Assembly: GCF_007990715.1 (NCBI RefSeq)
Contig: NZ_BJWY01000024.1
Coordinates: 1 to 64,000, forward strand
Length of the DNA: 64,000 bases
Direction of reading: 5' to 3'
Origin: Nocardia seriolae NBRC 15557
GTDB taxonomy: Bacteria > Actinomycetota > Actinomycetes > Mycobacteriales > Mycobacteriaceae
The notes under the pieces are model-generated. The model was not told the origin of the DNA. It searched no databases and was given only the letters and a program-made list of their open reading frames with translations. Within the stretch, counting starts at the first letter, position 1. Each line of letters opens with the position of its first letter. Shown here piece by piece: positions 37,744 to 46,854 of this stretch. A program made the translations under genes and the position numbers.

Positions 37744-39176
37744 CCGATCCGCAACCCCCGCAACAGCATCCGGGCACTGGAGCAGACCCCGCCACCCCGA
37801 ACGGCAACGGGACGAACCCGTCCCCCGCGAACCCGGCGGGTCCGGCCGCCGGTGCCGCGACCGGCTCGGCGTCGGGGGCAAAAGCGCACGGGCACACCGG
37901 TACCCAACCCACATCGCCCACCGCGACCACCGACACGACCGGCCGCGCCACCACCGCCGCGGTCTCCGATCGCGCCACCGCCGACGCTGCCACAGCCGAC
38001 GCCGCGACGAGCGAGGCCGCGGGGGGCGAGGGTGGCGAGTCGACCGATCGCCGGACCGGCGCGGTGGACGCATCGATGCTGGAATCGGTTGCCGCGCAGC
38101 AGTTCCCGGCCAGCATCGACCCGGAACCGACCGGTCGGCGCAGTCGTTCGCGGACCGCGCTGATCTTCGCGGCCGCGCTGGTCGCGCTGGTGGTACTGGC
38201 CTTGGTCTCGGCGGGGATCGGGCAGGTGCCGACCAGTCCGGCCGAGGTCGCGGGCAGTGTCTTTCATCGCATCGGCCTGGACTGGGGTCCGCTGCCGCAG
38301 CATCCCGCCGGGTATGTGACGTTGTGGGAGGTGCGGTTCCCGCGGGTCGTGCTCGCGGTGCTGGTCGGCGCGGCGCTGGCCACCGCGGGCGCGCTGCTGC
38401 AGGGCGTGTTCGCCAATCCGCTGGCCGAACCCGGCGTGATCGGGGTGTCGGCGGGCGCGGCGGTCGGGGCGGGCACCGTCATCGTGATCGGGGGCGCGTT
38501 CGTGGCGTCGTGGTCGGTGGCGGCGGGCGCGTTCGCGGCCGGGCTGGGCACCACGGCGCTGGTGTATCTGCTCTCGCGCTCGGGCGGGCGCACCGAGGTG
38601 GTGACCTTGATCCTCACCGGTGTGGCCATCAATGCCTTTGCCGGGGGCCTGATCTCGTTCCTGCTGTTCAAGGCGTCCCCGGCGGCGCGCGACCAGCTGG
38701 TGTTCTGGCAGATGGGCAGCCTCAACGGCGCCACCTGGCAGGCGGTCAACGTGGTGTGGCCGCTGACCCTGGCCGGTATCGCGGCCGCGGTGTGGATGGC
38801 CCCGCGCCTGGACCTGCTCGCCCTCGGCGAATCCGCGGCCCGGCATCTGGGCGTGGACGTGGAACGGTTGCGCCGCAACATCATCGTGGTCGTCGCGATC
38901 CTGGCCACCGCCGGGGTCGCCTTCACCGGCATCATCCTGTTCGTCGGGCTGATCGTGCCGCATCTGGTGCGCATGCTGGTCGGGCCCGGGCACCGGGTGC
39001 TCATCCCGCTCTCGGCGCTCCTCGGCGCGGCCGTGCTGGTGGCCGCCGACATCGGGGCCCGCGCCCTGGTCCACAACGCGGACCTGCCGCTGGGCATGAT
39101 CACCTCGCTGGTCGGCGGGCCGTTCTTCTTCTGGCTGCTGCGCCGCACCCGCTCGCGATCGGGAGGCTGGGCATGA
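37740..39176 (+). CDS. hmuU: Haemin ABC transporter permease HmuU (FecCD) with long disordered N-terminus
   Basis: 478 residues; the core FecCD permease is about 335. It has nine or ten transmembrane helices and the hallmarks WEVRFPRVVLAVLVGAALAT, GALLQGVFANPLAEPGVIGV and GLIVPHLVRMLVGPGHR (the coupling region facing HmuV). The first 135 residues are Pro/Thr/Ala/Gly-rich with no structure expected (for example TATTDTTGRATTAAVSDRAT), ending in a basic RRSRSRT before helix 1. ATG 37740 overlaps the hmuT stop by 4 nt, and hmuV follows with another ATGA overlap. The N-terminal extension is unusual, though a later start is possible. Confidence 0.93.
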   Translation: MTDPQPPQQHPGTGADPATPNGNGTNPSPANPAGPAAGAATGSASGAKAHGHTGTQPTSPTATTDTTGRATTAAVSDRATADAATADAATSEAAGGEGGESTDRRTGAVDASMLESVAAQQFPASIDPEPTGRRSRSRTALIFAAALVALVVLALVSAGIGQVPTSPAEVAGSVFHRIGLDWGPLPQHPAGYVTLWEVRFPRVVLAVLVGAALATAGALLQGVFANPLAEPGVIGVSAGAAVGAGTVIVIGGAFVASWSVAAGAFAAGLGTTALVYLLSRSGGRTEVVTLILTGVAINAFAGGLISFLLFKASPAARDQLVFWQMGSLNGATWQAVNVVWPLTLAGIAAAVWMAPRLDLLALGESAARHLGVDVERLRRNIIVVVAILATAGVAFTGIILFVGLIVPHLVRMLVGPGHRVLIPLSALLGAAVLVAADIGARALVHNADLPLGMITSLVGGPFFFWLLRRTRSRSGGWA

Positions 39177-40015
39177 GCGGGCTGCGCGGGCTGGCAACGG
39201 TTTTCACCCGCACACCGGCGCTGCCGGAGACCCCCGAACCCGGCGCGGTCACCCTGCGCGCCCGCAATGTCAGCGCGCGCCGCGGTGCGCGCACGGTGCT
39301 CGACGGCGTCGACTTCCCGGTGATCGCCGGGCAGATCGTGGCCCTGGTCGGCCCCAACGGCGCCGGGAAGTCCACCCTGCTGGCCGCACTCGCCGGGGAA
39401 CTCGAACTCTGCGGTGGCAGCGTCGCACTCGACGGGCACGCCCTGACCCACTGGACCCACCTGGACATGGCGCGCCGGCGCGCGGTGCTGCCGCAATCGC
39501 ACACCGTCGGATTCGCCTTCCGCGCCCGCGAGGTCGTGGCCATGGGCCGGGCCCCATGGGCGCGCACCGACCGCCAGGACCAGGACGAGGCGGCCATCGC
39601 CGCGGCCATGGCCGCCACCGACGTCGAACGCTTCGCCGAGCGCCCGTTCCCGGCACTGTCGGGCGGTGAACGCGCCCGCGTGGCGCTGGCGCGCGTGCTG
39701 GCCCAGGACACCGCGACCCTGCTGCTCGACGAACCCACCGCCGCACTCGATCTCGGGCATCAGGAGCAGGTGCTGCGCCTGGCCCGCGAGCGGGCCAGCG
39801 CCGGGGCGGCCGTGGTCGTGGTGTTGCACGATCTGGGTGTCGCCGCGGCCTACGCCGACCGCATCGCGGTGCTCGAGGCCGGACGCATCACCGCCGACGG
39901 CCCGCCGCGGCAGATCCTGACCCCCGAACTGCTCACCCGCGTCTACCAGCATCCGGTCGACGTGTTCGACCATCCGGTCACCGGCGCGCAACTGGTGCTG
40001 CCGGTCCGCGGCTGA
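39173..40015 (+). CDS. hmuV: Haemin ABC transporter ATPase HmuV
   Basis: 280 residues from ATG 39173, overlapping the permease stop (ATGA). ABC ATPase motifs in order: Walker A VGPNGAGKST, Q-loop VLPQSHTVGF, signature PALSGGERARVALARV, Walker B TLLLDEPTAALD, and H-loop VVLHDLGVAAAY. FRAREVVAMGRAPW is a signature of the haem and siderophore import subgroup. It powers import of haem through HmuTU. A very strong bidirectional terminator follows 12 nt after the stop. Confidence 0.95.
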   Translation: MSGLRGLATVFTRTPALPETPEPGAVTLRARNVSARRGARTVLDGVDFPVIAGQIVALVGPNGAGKSTLLAALAGELELCGGSVALDGHALTHWTHLDMARRRAVLPQSHTVGFAFRAREVVAMGRAPWARTDRQDQDEAAIAAAMAATDVERFAERPFPALSGGERARVALARVLAQDTATLLLDEPTAALDLGHQEQVLRLARERASAGAAVVVVLHDLGVAAAYADRIAVLEAGRITADGPPRQILTPELLTRVYQHPVDVFDHPVTGAQLVLPVRG

Positions 40016-40026
40016 CGCACCTGCCG

Positions 40027-40068
40027 GGCGGCCCGGAATCGCTGCACCACAATCGATTCCGGGCCGCC
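40027..40068. terminator. Strong bidirectional terminator
   Basis: Perfect 15-bp arms GGCGGCCCGGAATCG and CGATTCCGGGCCGCC with a 12-nt loop, filling the gap between hmuV and the convergent YrdB-family gene. Confidence 0.9.
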
Positions 40069-40070
40069 GG

Positions 40071-40421
40071 TCACAGCTTCTGCTGCCCCCACACCAGCCG
40101 CAGCACCCCGTTGCCGAACCACAGCGCGAACATCACCAGCCCGGCCGGCGGCGTCCAGGCCAGCCCCAGCAGCAGCGAGGCCGCACCGAACCATCCCAGC
40201 TCCAATACCACCCGCCGCCAACCGGTTTGCGGGAAGCGCGGCTCGTTGGCCGCCCCGAACAGCGCCCACACCGCGATGAACACCGCCGCCGCGGCCACCG
40301 CGACCAGGATGCGCACCGCGAGCGGGCCCGACACGGTGGCGCCCCACCAGGCCGCCGCACCCAGCACGCTCAATTCCAGCAGGAACATGACCAGCAGGTT
40401 CGCGCCCTTGAGCACGCTCAT
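40071..40421 (-). CDS. YrdB family (DUF2568) membrane protein
   Basis: 116 residues from ATG 40421 (MSVLKGANLL); GTG 40427 is two codons earlier. Four hydrophobic segments: LLVMFLLELSVLGAAAWWGA, VRILVAVAAAAVFIAVWALF, VVLELGWFGAASLLLGL and GLVMFALWFGNGVLRLVW. AANEPRFPQTGWRR between helices is characteristic of the YrdB/DUF2568 family, whose function is unknown. It follows the MMPL gene by 13 nt and is probably the last gene of that operon. Confidence 0.88.
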   Translation of the reverse strand: MSVLKGANLLVMFLLELSVLGAAAWWGATVSGPLAVRILVAVAAAAVFIAVWALFGAANEPRFPQTGWRRVVLELGWFGAASLLLGLAWTPPAGLVMFALWFGNGVLRLVWGQQKL

Positions 40422-40434
40422 CGCCACACCAACT

Positions 40435-42537
40435 TCAACGCCACACCAATTTCAACACCGCCGGAGTCAACAGCATGCGAATCACGGTGGCGTCCAACAC
40501 CAGTGCCGCGATCATGCCGTAGGCAATGTATTTCATCAGCACCAGATCCGAGAACCCGAACGCCCCGGTCACCACGATCAGAATCGCGGCGGCCGAGGTG
40601 ATCACACCACCGGTGTGGGCGATGCCGTAGCGGATCGCCTCGGGTGCGTCGGCGCCGGCCGCGCGCGCCTCGGCCATGCGCGACTGCAGAAACACCTCGT
40701 AGTCGGTGGACAGCCCGAACAGCACCGTCACGATCAGCACCAGCACCGCGAACATCAGCGGGCCCGGCGTGAAATCGAACAGCCCCGCCCCGTGGCCCTC
40801 CACGAAGATACAGGTCAGCACCCCCAGCGTCGCCCCCAGGCTGAGCGCGCTCATCACCACCGCCTTGATCGCCAGCACCAGCGACCGGAACGCCGCGTAC
40901 ATCAGGGCCAGAGCCGCCGCGATCAGGATCGCCGCCAGCAACGGCAGCCCCTTGATCAACCCCTGGATCGAATCGCGTTCCAGCGCGGGCACACCCGCCA
41001 CCATCACCACCACCCCGTCGGGCTCGGGGATCGCGCGCAGCGACGCCATCACCGCATCGGCGTCGCGTTTGTCGGCCAGCCCGCTGGCCAGCACCGTCAC
41101 CGCGTCCTTGGTCGGGGCGGCCGGATCGAAGGGCCCCGTCATCCGCGCACCCACCCGCTGGTTGGCCTCATACCGGATGTCGGAGAGCTGCTGCGGATTC
41201 GCGCCCACCACCACCAGTTTCAACGGCTCGGTGCGGAACTGCGGGAACAACCGGTCGAAATCCTGCTGGGCGACCCGCGCCGGATTGTCGGAGGCCAGAT
41301 AGCGTTCGGACAGCCCGCCGAACTCGATGTGACGAAACGGCAGGATCAACCCCAGCAGCATCAGCACCACCGGCACGATCACCAGCCAGGGACGGCGCAT
41401 GGCGAAAACCGCCAGCCGCGAGAAGAATCCGGCATCGATCTGCTCGGCGGTGCGGATACCGGCCAGCCGATGCCAGCCCCACATGTCGATGCGCCGGCCC
41501 ACGATCGAGAGCACCGCGGGCAGCGCGGTCACCGACAGCACCGCCGCCAGCAGCACCGAGGAGATGCCACCCAGCGGCACCGAGCGCAGCACCCCGTTCG
41601 GGTAGATGAACAACGCGCCCAGGCTCACCGCGATGATCGCCGCCGAGAACAGCACCGTGCGCCCGGCGGTGGCCACCGTGCGCGCGGTCGCCTCCTCCAC
41701 GCTGCGCCCCGCGGCCAGCTCCTCGCGGAACCGGGTCACCGCGAACAGGCCGTAGTCGATGGCCAGCCCCAGGCTCACCAATGTGACCACCGCCGAGGCG
41801 AACACGTTGACCTGCAGATGATCGGTGAGCAGCCGCATGATGCCCTGACTGCCCAGAATCGTCATGCCCCCGATGAGCACCGGTAGTAGCGCGCCCACGA
41901 CGCCGCCGAACACGAAATACAGCAGGATCGCCACCAGCGGCAGCGCGATCAGCTCGGCGCGATGGATGTCGTCCTGCATGCCGGTGTTGATGCCCTCGAC
42001 CACCGGCTGCAACCCGGCCAGCTGCACCGTGGTGCCGCCCGGCCCCGAACCCGGTGTCCCGGCATGGAATTCGTTCTTGACGGCCAGATAATTGTTGACC
42101 GTGTCGGTGCCGCCGTCCCCGCGCAACCCGATGCTGGCGAAGGCGTGGGCGCGCGAGGCGTCGGCGAAGCGGCCCATCAGCGCGCCGTCCCAATAGGAGT
42201 CGATCTTCAAGATCTTGTCCGGGTAGGTGGTGCGCAGCCGCGTCAGCTCCGCGGCCACCGCGCCGCGCACCGGCTCGTCGTCCATCGTCAGCCCCGGCGG
42301 GGCGGTGTAGACGGCGATCAGATCCGCGTCGGTGTCGCGCCCGAAGGTGCTGTCGGCCAGCTTCGAGGCGGCCACCGACTGGCTGGACTCGTCGAACCAG
42401 CCCTCCTGGGTCAGATGATCCCCCAGGTCGCGCCCGTAGAATCCCGACACCAGCACCACCAGCCCGAAGGCCGCGAACACCGCATACCGGAAGCGGTGGA
42501 TCAGACGCCCCCACCGCGGGGATCCGGCTTCGGGCAT
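40435..42537 (-). CDS. MMPL/RND family transporter
   Basis: 700 residues from ATG 42537 (MPEAGSPRWG), overlapping the lipoprotein stop by one base. Two repeats, each with one helix, a periplasmic domain and five helices. Diagnostic motifs: VSLGLAIDYGLFAVTRFREE (first repeat, Asp-Tyr pair used for proton relay) and VLFGLSTDYEVFLQSRMAEA (second). At 700 residues it is of the shorter bacterial MMPL type, not a 950-residue MmpL. Such proteins export lipids or scavenge haem in mycobacteria; the cargo here is unknown. Proximity to hmuTUV is across a terminator and gives no firm hint. Confidence 0.92.
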   Translation of the reverse strand: MPEAGSPRWGRLIHRFRYAVFAAFGLVVLVSGFYGRDLGDHLTQEGWFDESSQSVAASKLADSTFGRDTDADLIAVYTAPPGLTMDDEPVRGAVAAELTRLRTTYPDKILKIDSYWDGALMGRFADASRAHAFASIGLRGDGGTDTVNNYLAVKNEFHAGTPGSGPGGTTVQLAGLQPVVEGINTGMQDDIHRAELIALPLVAILLYFVFGGVVGALLPVLIGGMTILGSQGIMRLLTDHLQVNVFASAVVTLVSLGLAIDYGLFAVTRFREELAAGRSVEEATARTVATAGRTVLFSAAIIAVSLGALFIYPNGVLRSVPLGGISSVLLAAVLSVTALPAVLSIVGRRIDMWGWHRLAGIRTAEQIDAGFFSRLAVFAMRRPWLVIVPVVLMLLGLILPFRHIEFGGLSERYLASDNPARVAQQDFDRLFPQFRTEPLKLVVVGANPQQLSDIRYEANQRVGARMTGPFDPAAPTKDAVTVLASGLADKRDADAVMASLRAIPEPDGVVVMVAGVPALERDSIQGLIKGLPLLAAILIAAALALMYAAFRSLVLAIKAVVMSALSLGATLGVLTCIFVEGHGAGLFDFTPGPLMFAVLVLIVTVLFGLSTDYEVFLQSRMAEARAAGADAPEAIRYGIAHTGGVITSAAAILIVVTGAFGFSDLVLMKYIAYGMIAALVLDATVIRMLLTPAVLKLVWR

Positions 42538-43070
42538 CAGCCGCAGGCCGCGGTCTTGTAATCGGCCGAGCGCAGAATCCCGCACAGGTCGGTGCGCGAG
42601 ATCTTCCAGCGCCCGTCCTTGTACACGAAATGCACCACGGTGGTGCGGATATTGGTGCCCGAACCGTCCTTGTCCAGGCTCAGCGTCGCGGTCAGGGTGC
42701 CGTCGTGATTGTCGAACACCGGATCCTTGACCCCGTACACCGCGCGCGGATTGTCGGCCAGGGCCTTGTACATGTCGGGGATCGCGTCCTTGAACGCCTC
42801 CCCGTCCTCGATCAGCGCGGTGCGGTCGCTGTCGGGCAGATTCGGATCCAGCGCCGCCTTCATCTGCTGATCCAGTTGCGCCGCGGTCGGGATGGCGGGC
42901 CGGGCGGCGCTGGTGGCCGCCGCGGCCTGTGACGACGAACTCAGCGCCGCGTACGCCGAGGAGCGGGCCGCGGCCACCTTGGACTCGTCGTCGGAGCCGC
43001 CGCACGCGGCGATCGACGCGCCCAGCACGGTCAACAGGAGCGCGGCGGTCACCGGTCGTCGAAGTCGCAT
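42537..43070 (-). CDS. MTB12-like lipoprotein
   Basis: 177 residues from ATG 43070 (MRLRRPVTAA), with GAGG 6 nt upstream; ATG 43076 is the alternative. The signal peptide ends in a lipobox LGASIAACGG (Cys near 23). After a Ser/Ala linker, IPTAAQLDQQMKAALDPNLP and DSDRTALIEDGEAFKDAIPD match the low-molecular-weight antigen MTB12-type domain, a cystatin-like fold with a helix and sheet (DNHDGTLTATLSLDK, TVVHFVYKDGRWKISRTDLC). Two C-terminal Cys could bond. It is translationally coupled to the MMPL gene, so it may be an accessory subunit of that transporter (inference). Confidence 0.85.
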   Translation of the reverse strand: MRLRRPVTAALLLTVLGASIAACGGSDDESKVAAARSSAYAALSSSSQAAAATSAARPAIPTAAQLDQQMKAALDPNLPDSDRTALIEDGEAFKDAIPDMYKALADNPRAVYGVKDPVFDNHDGTLTATLSLDKDGSGTNIRTTVVHFVYKDGRWKISRTDLCGILRSADYKTAACG

Positions 43071-43171
43071 CAACATCCTCGTCAGCTCGAACTGCGGTTG
43101 TGTGCCGCCAGTCTGTCATGCGCTGCGCGCGATGGTGATTCCCGTGTCACAGACACTGCCCCGGGCCGGGT

Positions 43172-43585
43172 TCAGCGGCCGTCGATGACCGTGCTCAACC
43201 GGCCCAGCAGCGCCCGCACCGTGGTGGTCTCGCGCGGCTGTGCCGCCGGCACCGGGCTGGCCTGCGGGATCAGGTCCCGCACCAGCGCCACCACGCTGCG
43301 CTCGTCATCGAGATCGATATCGGTCACCGGCGCCAGCGCGACCGCCTCGACATCCTCGGGGGCGGGCACCGCCGCATCGAGATCGCGGCGGTAGATCTCC
43401 ACGGTCAGCGTCGCCCGATTGGTCCGGAAAGCGAAGGACCGCCCGTCCGCGGTGACCCCGAACCCGTGCGCATAACGACCCACGGTCACGTCTTCGACGG
43501 TGAAGCCCGAAGGGTGGTCGGCTACCAACACATCTCCCTGATACAGCGCCTTTTTGCCTTCCACGGTAACCGCCCGCACCGACAC
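43172..43585 (-). CDS. Hypothetical small beta-rich protein
   Basis: 137 residues from GTG 43585 (MSVRAVTVEGKKALYQGDVL). No signal peptide or membrane segment. The first half is predicted mostly beta (GFTVEDVTVGRYAHGFGVTA, SFAFRTNRATLTVEIYRR), the second helical with a Pro-rich bend. I recognise no family. It lies 100 nt before the lipoprotein-MMPL operon in the same direction and could be its first gene. Confidence 0.6.
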   Translation of the reverse strand: MSVRAVTVEGKKALYQGDVLVADHPSGFTVEDVTVGRYAHGFGVTADGRSFAFRTNRATLTVEIYRRDLDAAVPAPEDVEAVALAPVTDIDLDDERSVVALVRDLIPQASPVPAAQPRETTTVRALLGRLSTVIDGR

Positions 43586-43745
43586 CGCACCCGAAACCCC
43601 ATGTCACATCATGCAAACCGGCAGGTCGTGCACGCGCCACGCCGTCCCGAAGACCCCCGCTTATCGGGCATCGTGGCGCACCATGGTCAGATTAGAGAGC
43701 ACGCATGATTTCGTCGGTCAGTTCGGTCAGTAAGGAGTTCGCTGC

Positions 43746-44750
43746 ATGCGCCGTCGCGGCTGGATCGGTTCAGCCCTCGCGGGTGTGACCGTGGTGACCC
43801 TGCTGGCCGGATGTTCCTCCCAGGAGAACAACGCCGACAACGCCACTCGTGAACCCGCCACCCCCGCCGCCGCCCCCGCGGCCAAGGCGGCCCCGGCCGG
43901 GGAGGTGAGCCCCAGCGCGCCGATCTCGCTGCTGTTCGACGAACCCGCCACCGGCGTGCTGGCCGCGGTCGTGGACTCCGGGACCACCCTGCAACTGTCC
44001 GACCAGGGCCGCACCCGCTCGATCACCCTGCCCGGCAAGGCGGCCGCGCTCTCGGCGGGCAAGCCCGGGGAGATCCTGGTCGCGGTGCCCGGCAAGATCG
44101 TGCGCGTGGACGCCGCCACCGGCGCGGTCACCGAGCTCGGGGTCGACGGCGATGTGCGCTCGGCCGCGCTGCGCTCCGACGGAACCCTGGTCGCGGGCCT
44201 GGCCAATGGCAAGGTGGTGCTGCTCGACGCGGACGGCACTGTGCGCCACACCATTTCGGGCCTGTCCTCCGCCGATGCCGTCGACGTGCGCGACGGCGCG
44301 ATCGTGGTGCTCGACCGCCGCCAGACCGCCATCGTCCAGACCGACGGCGACACCAGGCTCGGACTGTCGCTGCGCGCGGGCGACGGCGCGACGAACATGA
44401 TCGGCGACCATTTCGGCCGCCGCCTGGTTACCGACACCGCCGGCGGGGCACTGCTGGTCTACACGGCCGATCCCTTGGTCCTGCACCAGCGTTTCCCGGT
44501 AGGCTCCTCTCCCTACGCACTCGCCTACGATCAGCGGTCCGAGACCGTGTGGGTGACGCTGACAAGCAGCAACGAAGTCGTCGGCTACGACCTGTCGACG
44601 GGTATACCGGTAGAGGTGGGGCGCTACCCGACGGTGCGCCAGCCCAACGCGGTGACCATCGACGACCGCACCGGTGACATGTTCGTGGGATCCGCGACCG
44701 GCGACGGTCTGCAACGGATCGGCGCGGACCAGCGGAAGAGAGGGCAGTGA
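43746..44750 (+). CDS. LppL-like beta-propeller lipoprotein
   Basis: 334 residues from ATG 43746, with AAGGAG 9 nt upstream. A lipoprotein signal ends TLLAGCSSQ (Cys near 23). A Pro/Ala linker precedes about six propeller blades with repeated phrases such as [40 protein letters not shown] and [20 protein letters not shown]. By position between the uppP cluster and pyrD it corresponds to M. tuberculosis lppL (Rv2138). Function unknown; surface-exposed. The stop overlaps the start region of the next gene (GTGATG), so the two are coupled. Confidence 0.85.
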   Translation: MRRRGWIGSALAGVTVVTLLAGCSSQENNADNATREPATPAAAPAAKAAPAGEVSPSAPISLLFDEPATGVLAAVVDSGTTLQLSDQGRTRSITLPGKAAALSAGKPGEILVAVPGKIVRVDAATGAVTELGVDGDVRSAALRSDGTLVAGLANGKVVLLDADGTVRHTISGLSSADAVDVRDGAIVVLDRRQTAIVQTDGDTRLGLSLRAGDGATNMIGDHFGRRLVTDTAGGALLVYTADPLVLHQRFPVGSSPYALAYDQRSETVWVTLTSSNEVVGYDLSTGIPVEVGRYPTVRQPNAVTIDDRTGDMFVGSATGDGLQRIGADQRKRGQ

Positions 44751-45013
44751 TGGCTCGGGCCTCACGATCTGCGCACCAATCGCGCACATTACCGCAAGGC
44801 TGGGAGGAATCCAGCGACGAATGGGAATACGTGCCCCTGCGGCTGCCACCGGGCATCAGCAGGGTGACCACCGCCATGCGTCTAGCCATTCATGCCGAAT
44901 ACGGCGGCTGGGAGCTGTCGCGGGTGCGTGCCTACACCGACGGCAGTCGTCGCGTGCTGTTACGCCGCCGCAAGAGCCCCCTGCTATCCCCGACACCCGA
45001 GGCGGTGATGTAA
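44750..45013 (+). CDS. DUF5703 family protein
   Basis: 87 residues from ATG 44750, with AGAGGG 6 nt upstream; GTG 44747 is the codon before. Conserved small protein of Mycobacteriales: [40 protein letters not shown] and [14 protein letters not shown]. No export signal. It sits between lppL and pyrD. In M. tuberculosis a gene of this family (Rv2137c) is at the same place but, as I recall, on the other strand. Function unknown. Confidence 0.85.
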   Translation: MARASRSAHQSRTLPQGWEESSDEWEYVPLRLPPGISRVTTAMRLAIHAEYGGWELSRVRAYTDGSRRVLLRRRKSPLLSPTPEAVM

Positions 45014-45018
45014 CCCGA

Positions 45019-46110
45019 ATGTATGAGCGCCTGTACGCCCTGCTGCTGAAGGTGATGTTCCGGCTGCAGCCGGAAACCATCCACCATCTGGTCTTCGCCG
45101 CCATGACGCTGGCGACCCGGTTCACCCCGGGCCGCAAGCTCACCGGCGCGCTGCTCGTCGACCCCGACCCGATCCTGCGCACGCGCGTGTTCGGCGTGGA
45201 CTTCCCCGCGCCCGTGGGCCTGGCCGCCGGGTTCGACAAGAACGCCTCCGGCGTCGACGCATGGGGCCCACTGGGTTTCGGCTACGCCGAGATCGGCACC
45301 GTCACCGCCCAGGCCCAGCCCGGCAACCCCGCGCCGCGACTGTTCCGCCTGCCCGCCGACCGGGCGCTCATCAACCGCATGGGCTTCAACAACCTCGGCG
45401 CCGCCGCCGCGGCCGAACACCTCGCCGACCGCCTGCCCGGCGGGGTCCCCATCGGCGCCAATATCGGCAAGACCAAGGTCGTCGAACCCGAGGACGCCGC
45501 CGGCGACTACGCCATCTCGGCCAAACTGCTGGGCCCGCTGGCCGACTTCATGGTCGTCAACGTGTCCTCCCCCAACACCCCCGGCCTGCGCGACCTGCAA
45601 GCGGTCACCTCCCTGCGCCCCATCCTGCAGGCCGTCCTCGACGAGGTCTCGGTCCCGGTCCTGGTCAAGATCGCCCCCGACCTGTCCGACGAGGACATCG
45701 ACGCCGTCGCCGACCTGGCCGTCGAACTCGGCCTGGCCGGCATCGTCGCCACCAACACCACCATCCGCCGCGACGGGCTCAACACCCCCGCCGCCGAGGT
45801 GGAACCCATTGGCGCAGGCGGTCTCTCGGGCCCCCCGGTCGCGGACCGCTCCCTCGAGGTACTGCGCCGCCTGTACGCCCGCGTGGGCGACAAGCTCGTC
45901 CTCATCTCGGTGGGCGGCATCGAAACCGCCGACCAGGCATGGGAACGCATCCTCGCCGGCGCCTCCCTGCTGCAGGGCTACACCGGCTTCATCTACGGCG
46001 GCCCGTTGTGGGCCAAGCACATCCACCAGGGCCTGGCCGCCAAACTCCGCGCCCACGGCTACAGCAACCTGTCCGAAGCCGTAGGCGCAGAACACAAGAC
46101 CAGCGCCTGA
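45019..46110 (+). CDS. pyrD: Dihydroorotate dehydrogenase, class 2
   Basis: 363 residues from ATG 45019 ([15 protein letters not shown]), 5 nt after the DUF5703 stop. Membrane-associated, quinone-linked FMN enzyme that oxidises dihydroorotate in pyrimidine synthesis. Seen: an amphipathic N-terminal helix pair, [46 protein letters not shown] (catalytic Ser), [20 protein letters not shown] and [20 protein letters not shown] with the FMN phosphate site. The N-terminal helices mark class 2. A hairpin terminator follows. Confidence 0.96.
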   Translation: MYERLYALLLKVMFRLQPETIHHLVFAAMTLATRFTPGRKLTGALLVDPDPILRTRVFGVDFPAPVGLAAGFDKNASGVDAWGPLGFGYAEIGTVTAQAQPGNPAPRLFRLPADRALINRMGFNNLGAAAAAEHLADRLPGGVPIGANIGKTKVVEPEDAAGDYAISAKLLGPLADFMVVNVSSPNTPGLRDLQAVTSLRPILQAVLDEVSVPVLVKIAPDLSDEDIDAVADLAVELGLAGIVATNTTIRRDGLNTPAAEVEPIGAGGLSGPPVADRSLEVLRRLYARVGDKLVLISVGGIETADQAWERILAGASLLQGYTGFIYGGPLWAKHIHQGLAAKLRAHGYSNLSEAVGAEHKTSA

Positions 46111-46127
46111 CCCCGGACGGCCGCCCA

Positions 46128-46161
46128 CCGTGTCGTCGGAACACCCCGTCCGGCGACACGG
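46128..46161 (+). terminator. Terminator of the lppL-pyrD operon
   Basis: CCGTGTCGTCGG against CCGGCGACACGG, 12-bp stem with one wobble, 10-nt loop, 17 nt after the pyrD stop. Confidence 0.75.
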
Positions 46162-46198
46162 AACCCGTTGGCGTGAGCGGCCTTTCCCGACGGTCCGG

Positions 46199-46612
46199 TC
46201 AGCCCCACAGACGACGTGAGCGCGCACCCGCATGAGCGGGTGCGCGCGAACCGTACCCGGGATCGACCACCACCGGCACCGGCAACTCCGTGGCCCCGCC
46301 GCGTCCCGCCCCCGGATCCGGATACATCCGCTCGGCCAGCCGCTGCGCCAGCAGTATCACCGCCCGATCCACCCCGATCCCCAACCGCGCCGCATGCCCC
46401 GCCGCCCGCGCCTGCGCCCCCTCGTCATACACCGCCCCCGGATCCGACAACACCTCATCCAACTCCATCCCCGCCCGAGCCTGCTCCCGCGAAAGCCGCC
46501 GCCGCGGCAGCCAACTCAACCGCCACTCCTCCACCCCGCCCCCACTCACCCGCACCGCATACTCCGGACTCACATCACTGGTCATCTTCCGCACCGTGAT
46601 ATCGATCGTCAC
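46199..46612 (-). CDS. Small PE.A-LSWLP paralogue A
   Basis: 137 residues from GTG 46612, with GGGAGG 5 nt upstream. Residues 10-65: MTSDVSPEYAVRV, EEWRLSWLPRRRLSREQARA. This is the module seen in paralogue B (46855) and in the membrane protein at 18051. After it comes a helical segment with AARLGIGVDRAVILLAQRLAER, which lines up with a similar segment in paralogue B and looks like a short helix-turn-helix. The last 30 residues are Pro/Arg-rich. No signal or membrane segment. Function unknown; the module could bind protein or DNA. Confidence 0.7.
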   Translation of the reverse strand: MTIDITVRKMTSDVSPEYAVRVSGGGVEEWRLSWLPRRRLSREQARAGMELDEVLSDPGAVYDEGAQARAAGHAARLGIGVDRAVILLAQRLAERMYPDPGAGRGGATELPVPVVVDPGYGSRAPAHAGARSRRLWG

Positions 46613-46854
46613 AAGAACCTCCCAGGGCCATCGGCGCGAGCCACGGGATCCCCGCCCCCACGCCATACTCCGCCCGCCACAACGATCCGCCGCACCGGGC
46701 CTATCCCTCATCAAATCTCTCCCCCACATCGCATTCCAACCGCCCGGTATTTCACCCCCTCACGAATTCCGATGAAATGCCCGAAATGTCACAGTCGATC
46801 TCGCGGCTCCGGCAATCGAGATCATTGTCCACCGCACTGCGACGTAATAGCCCG

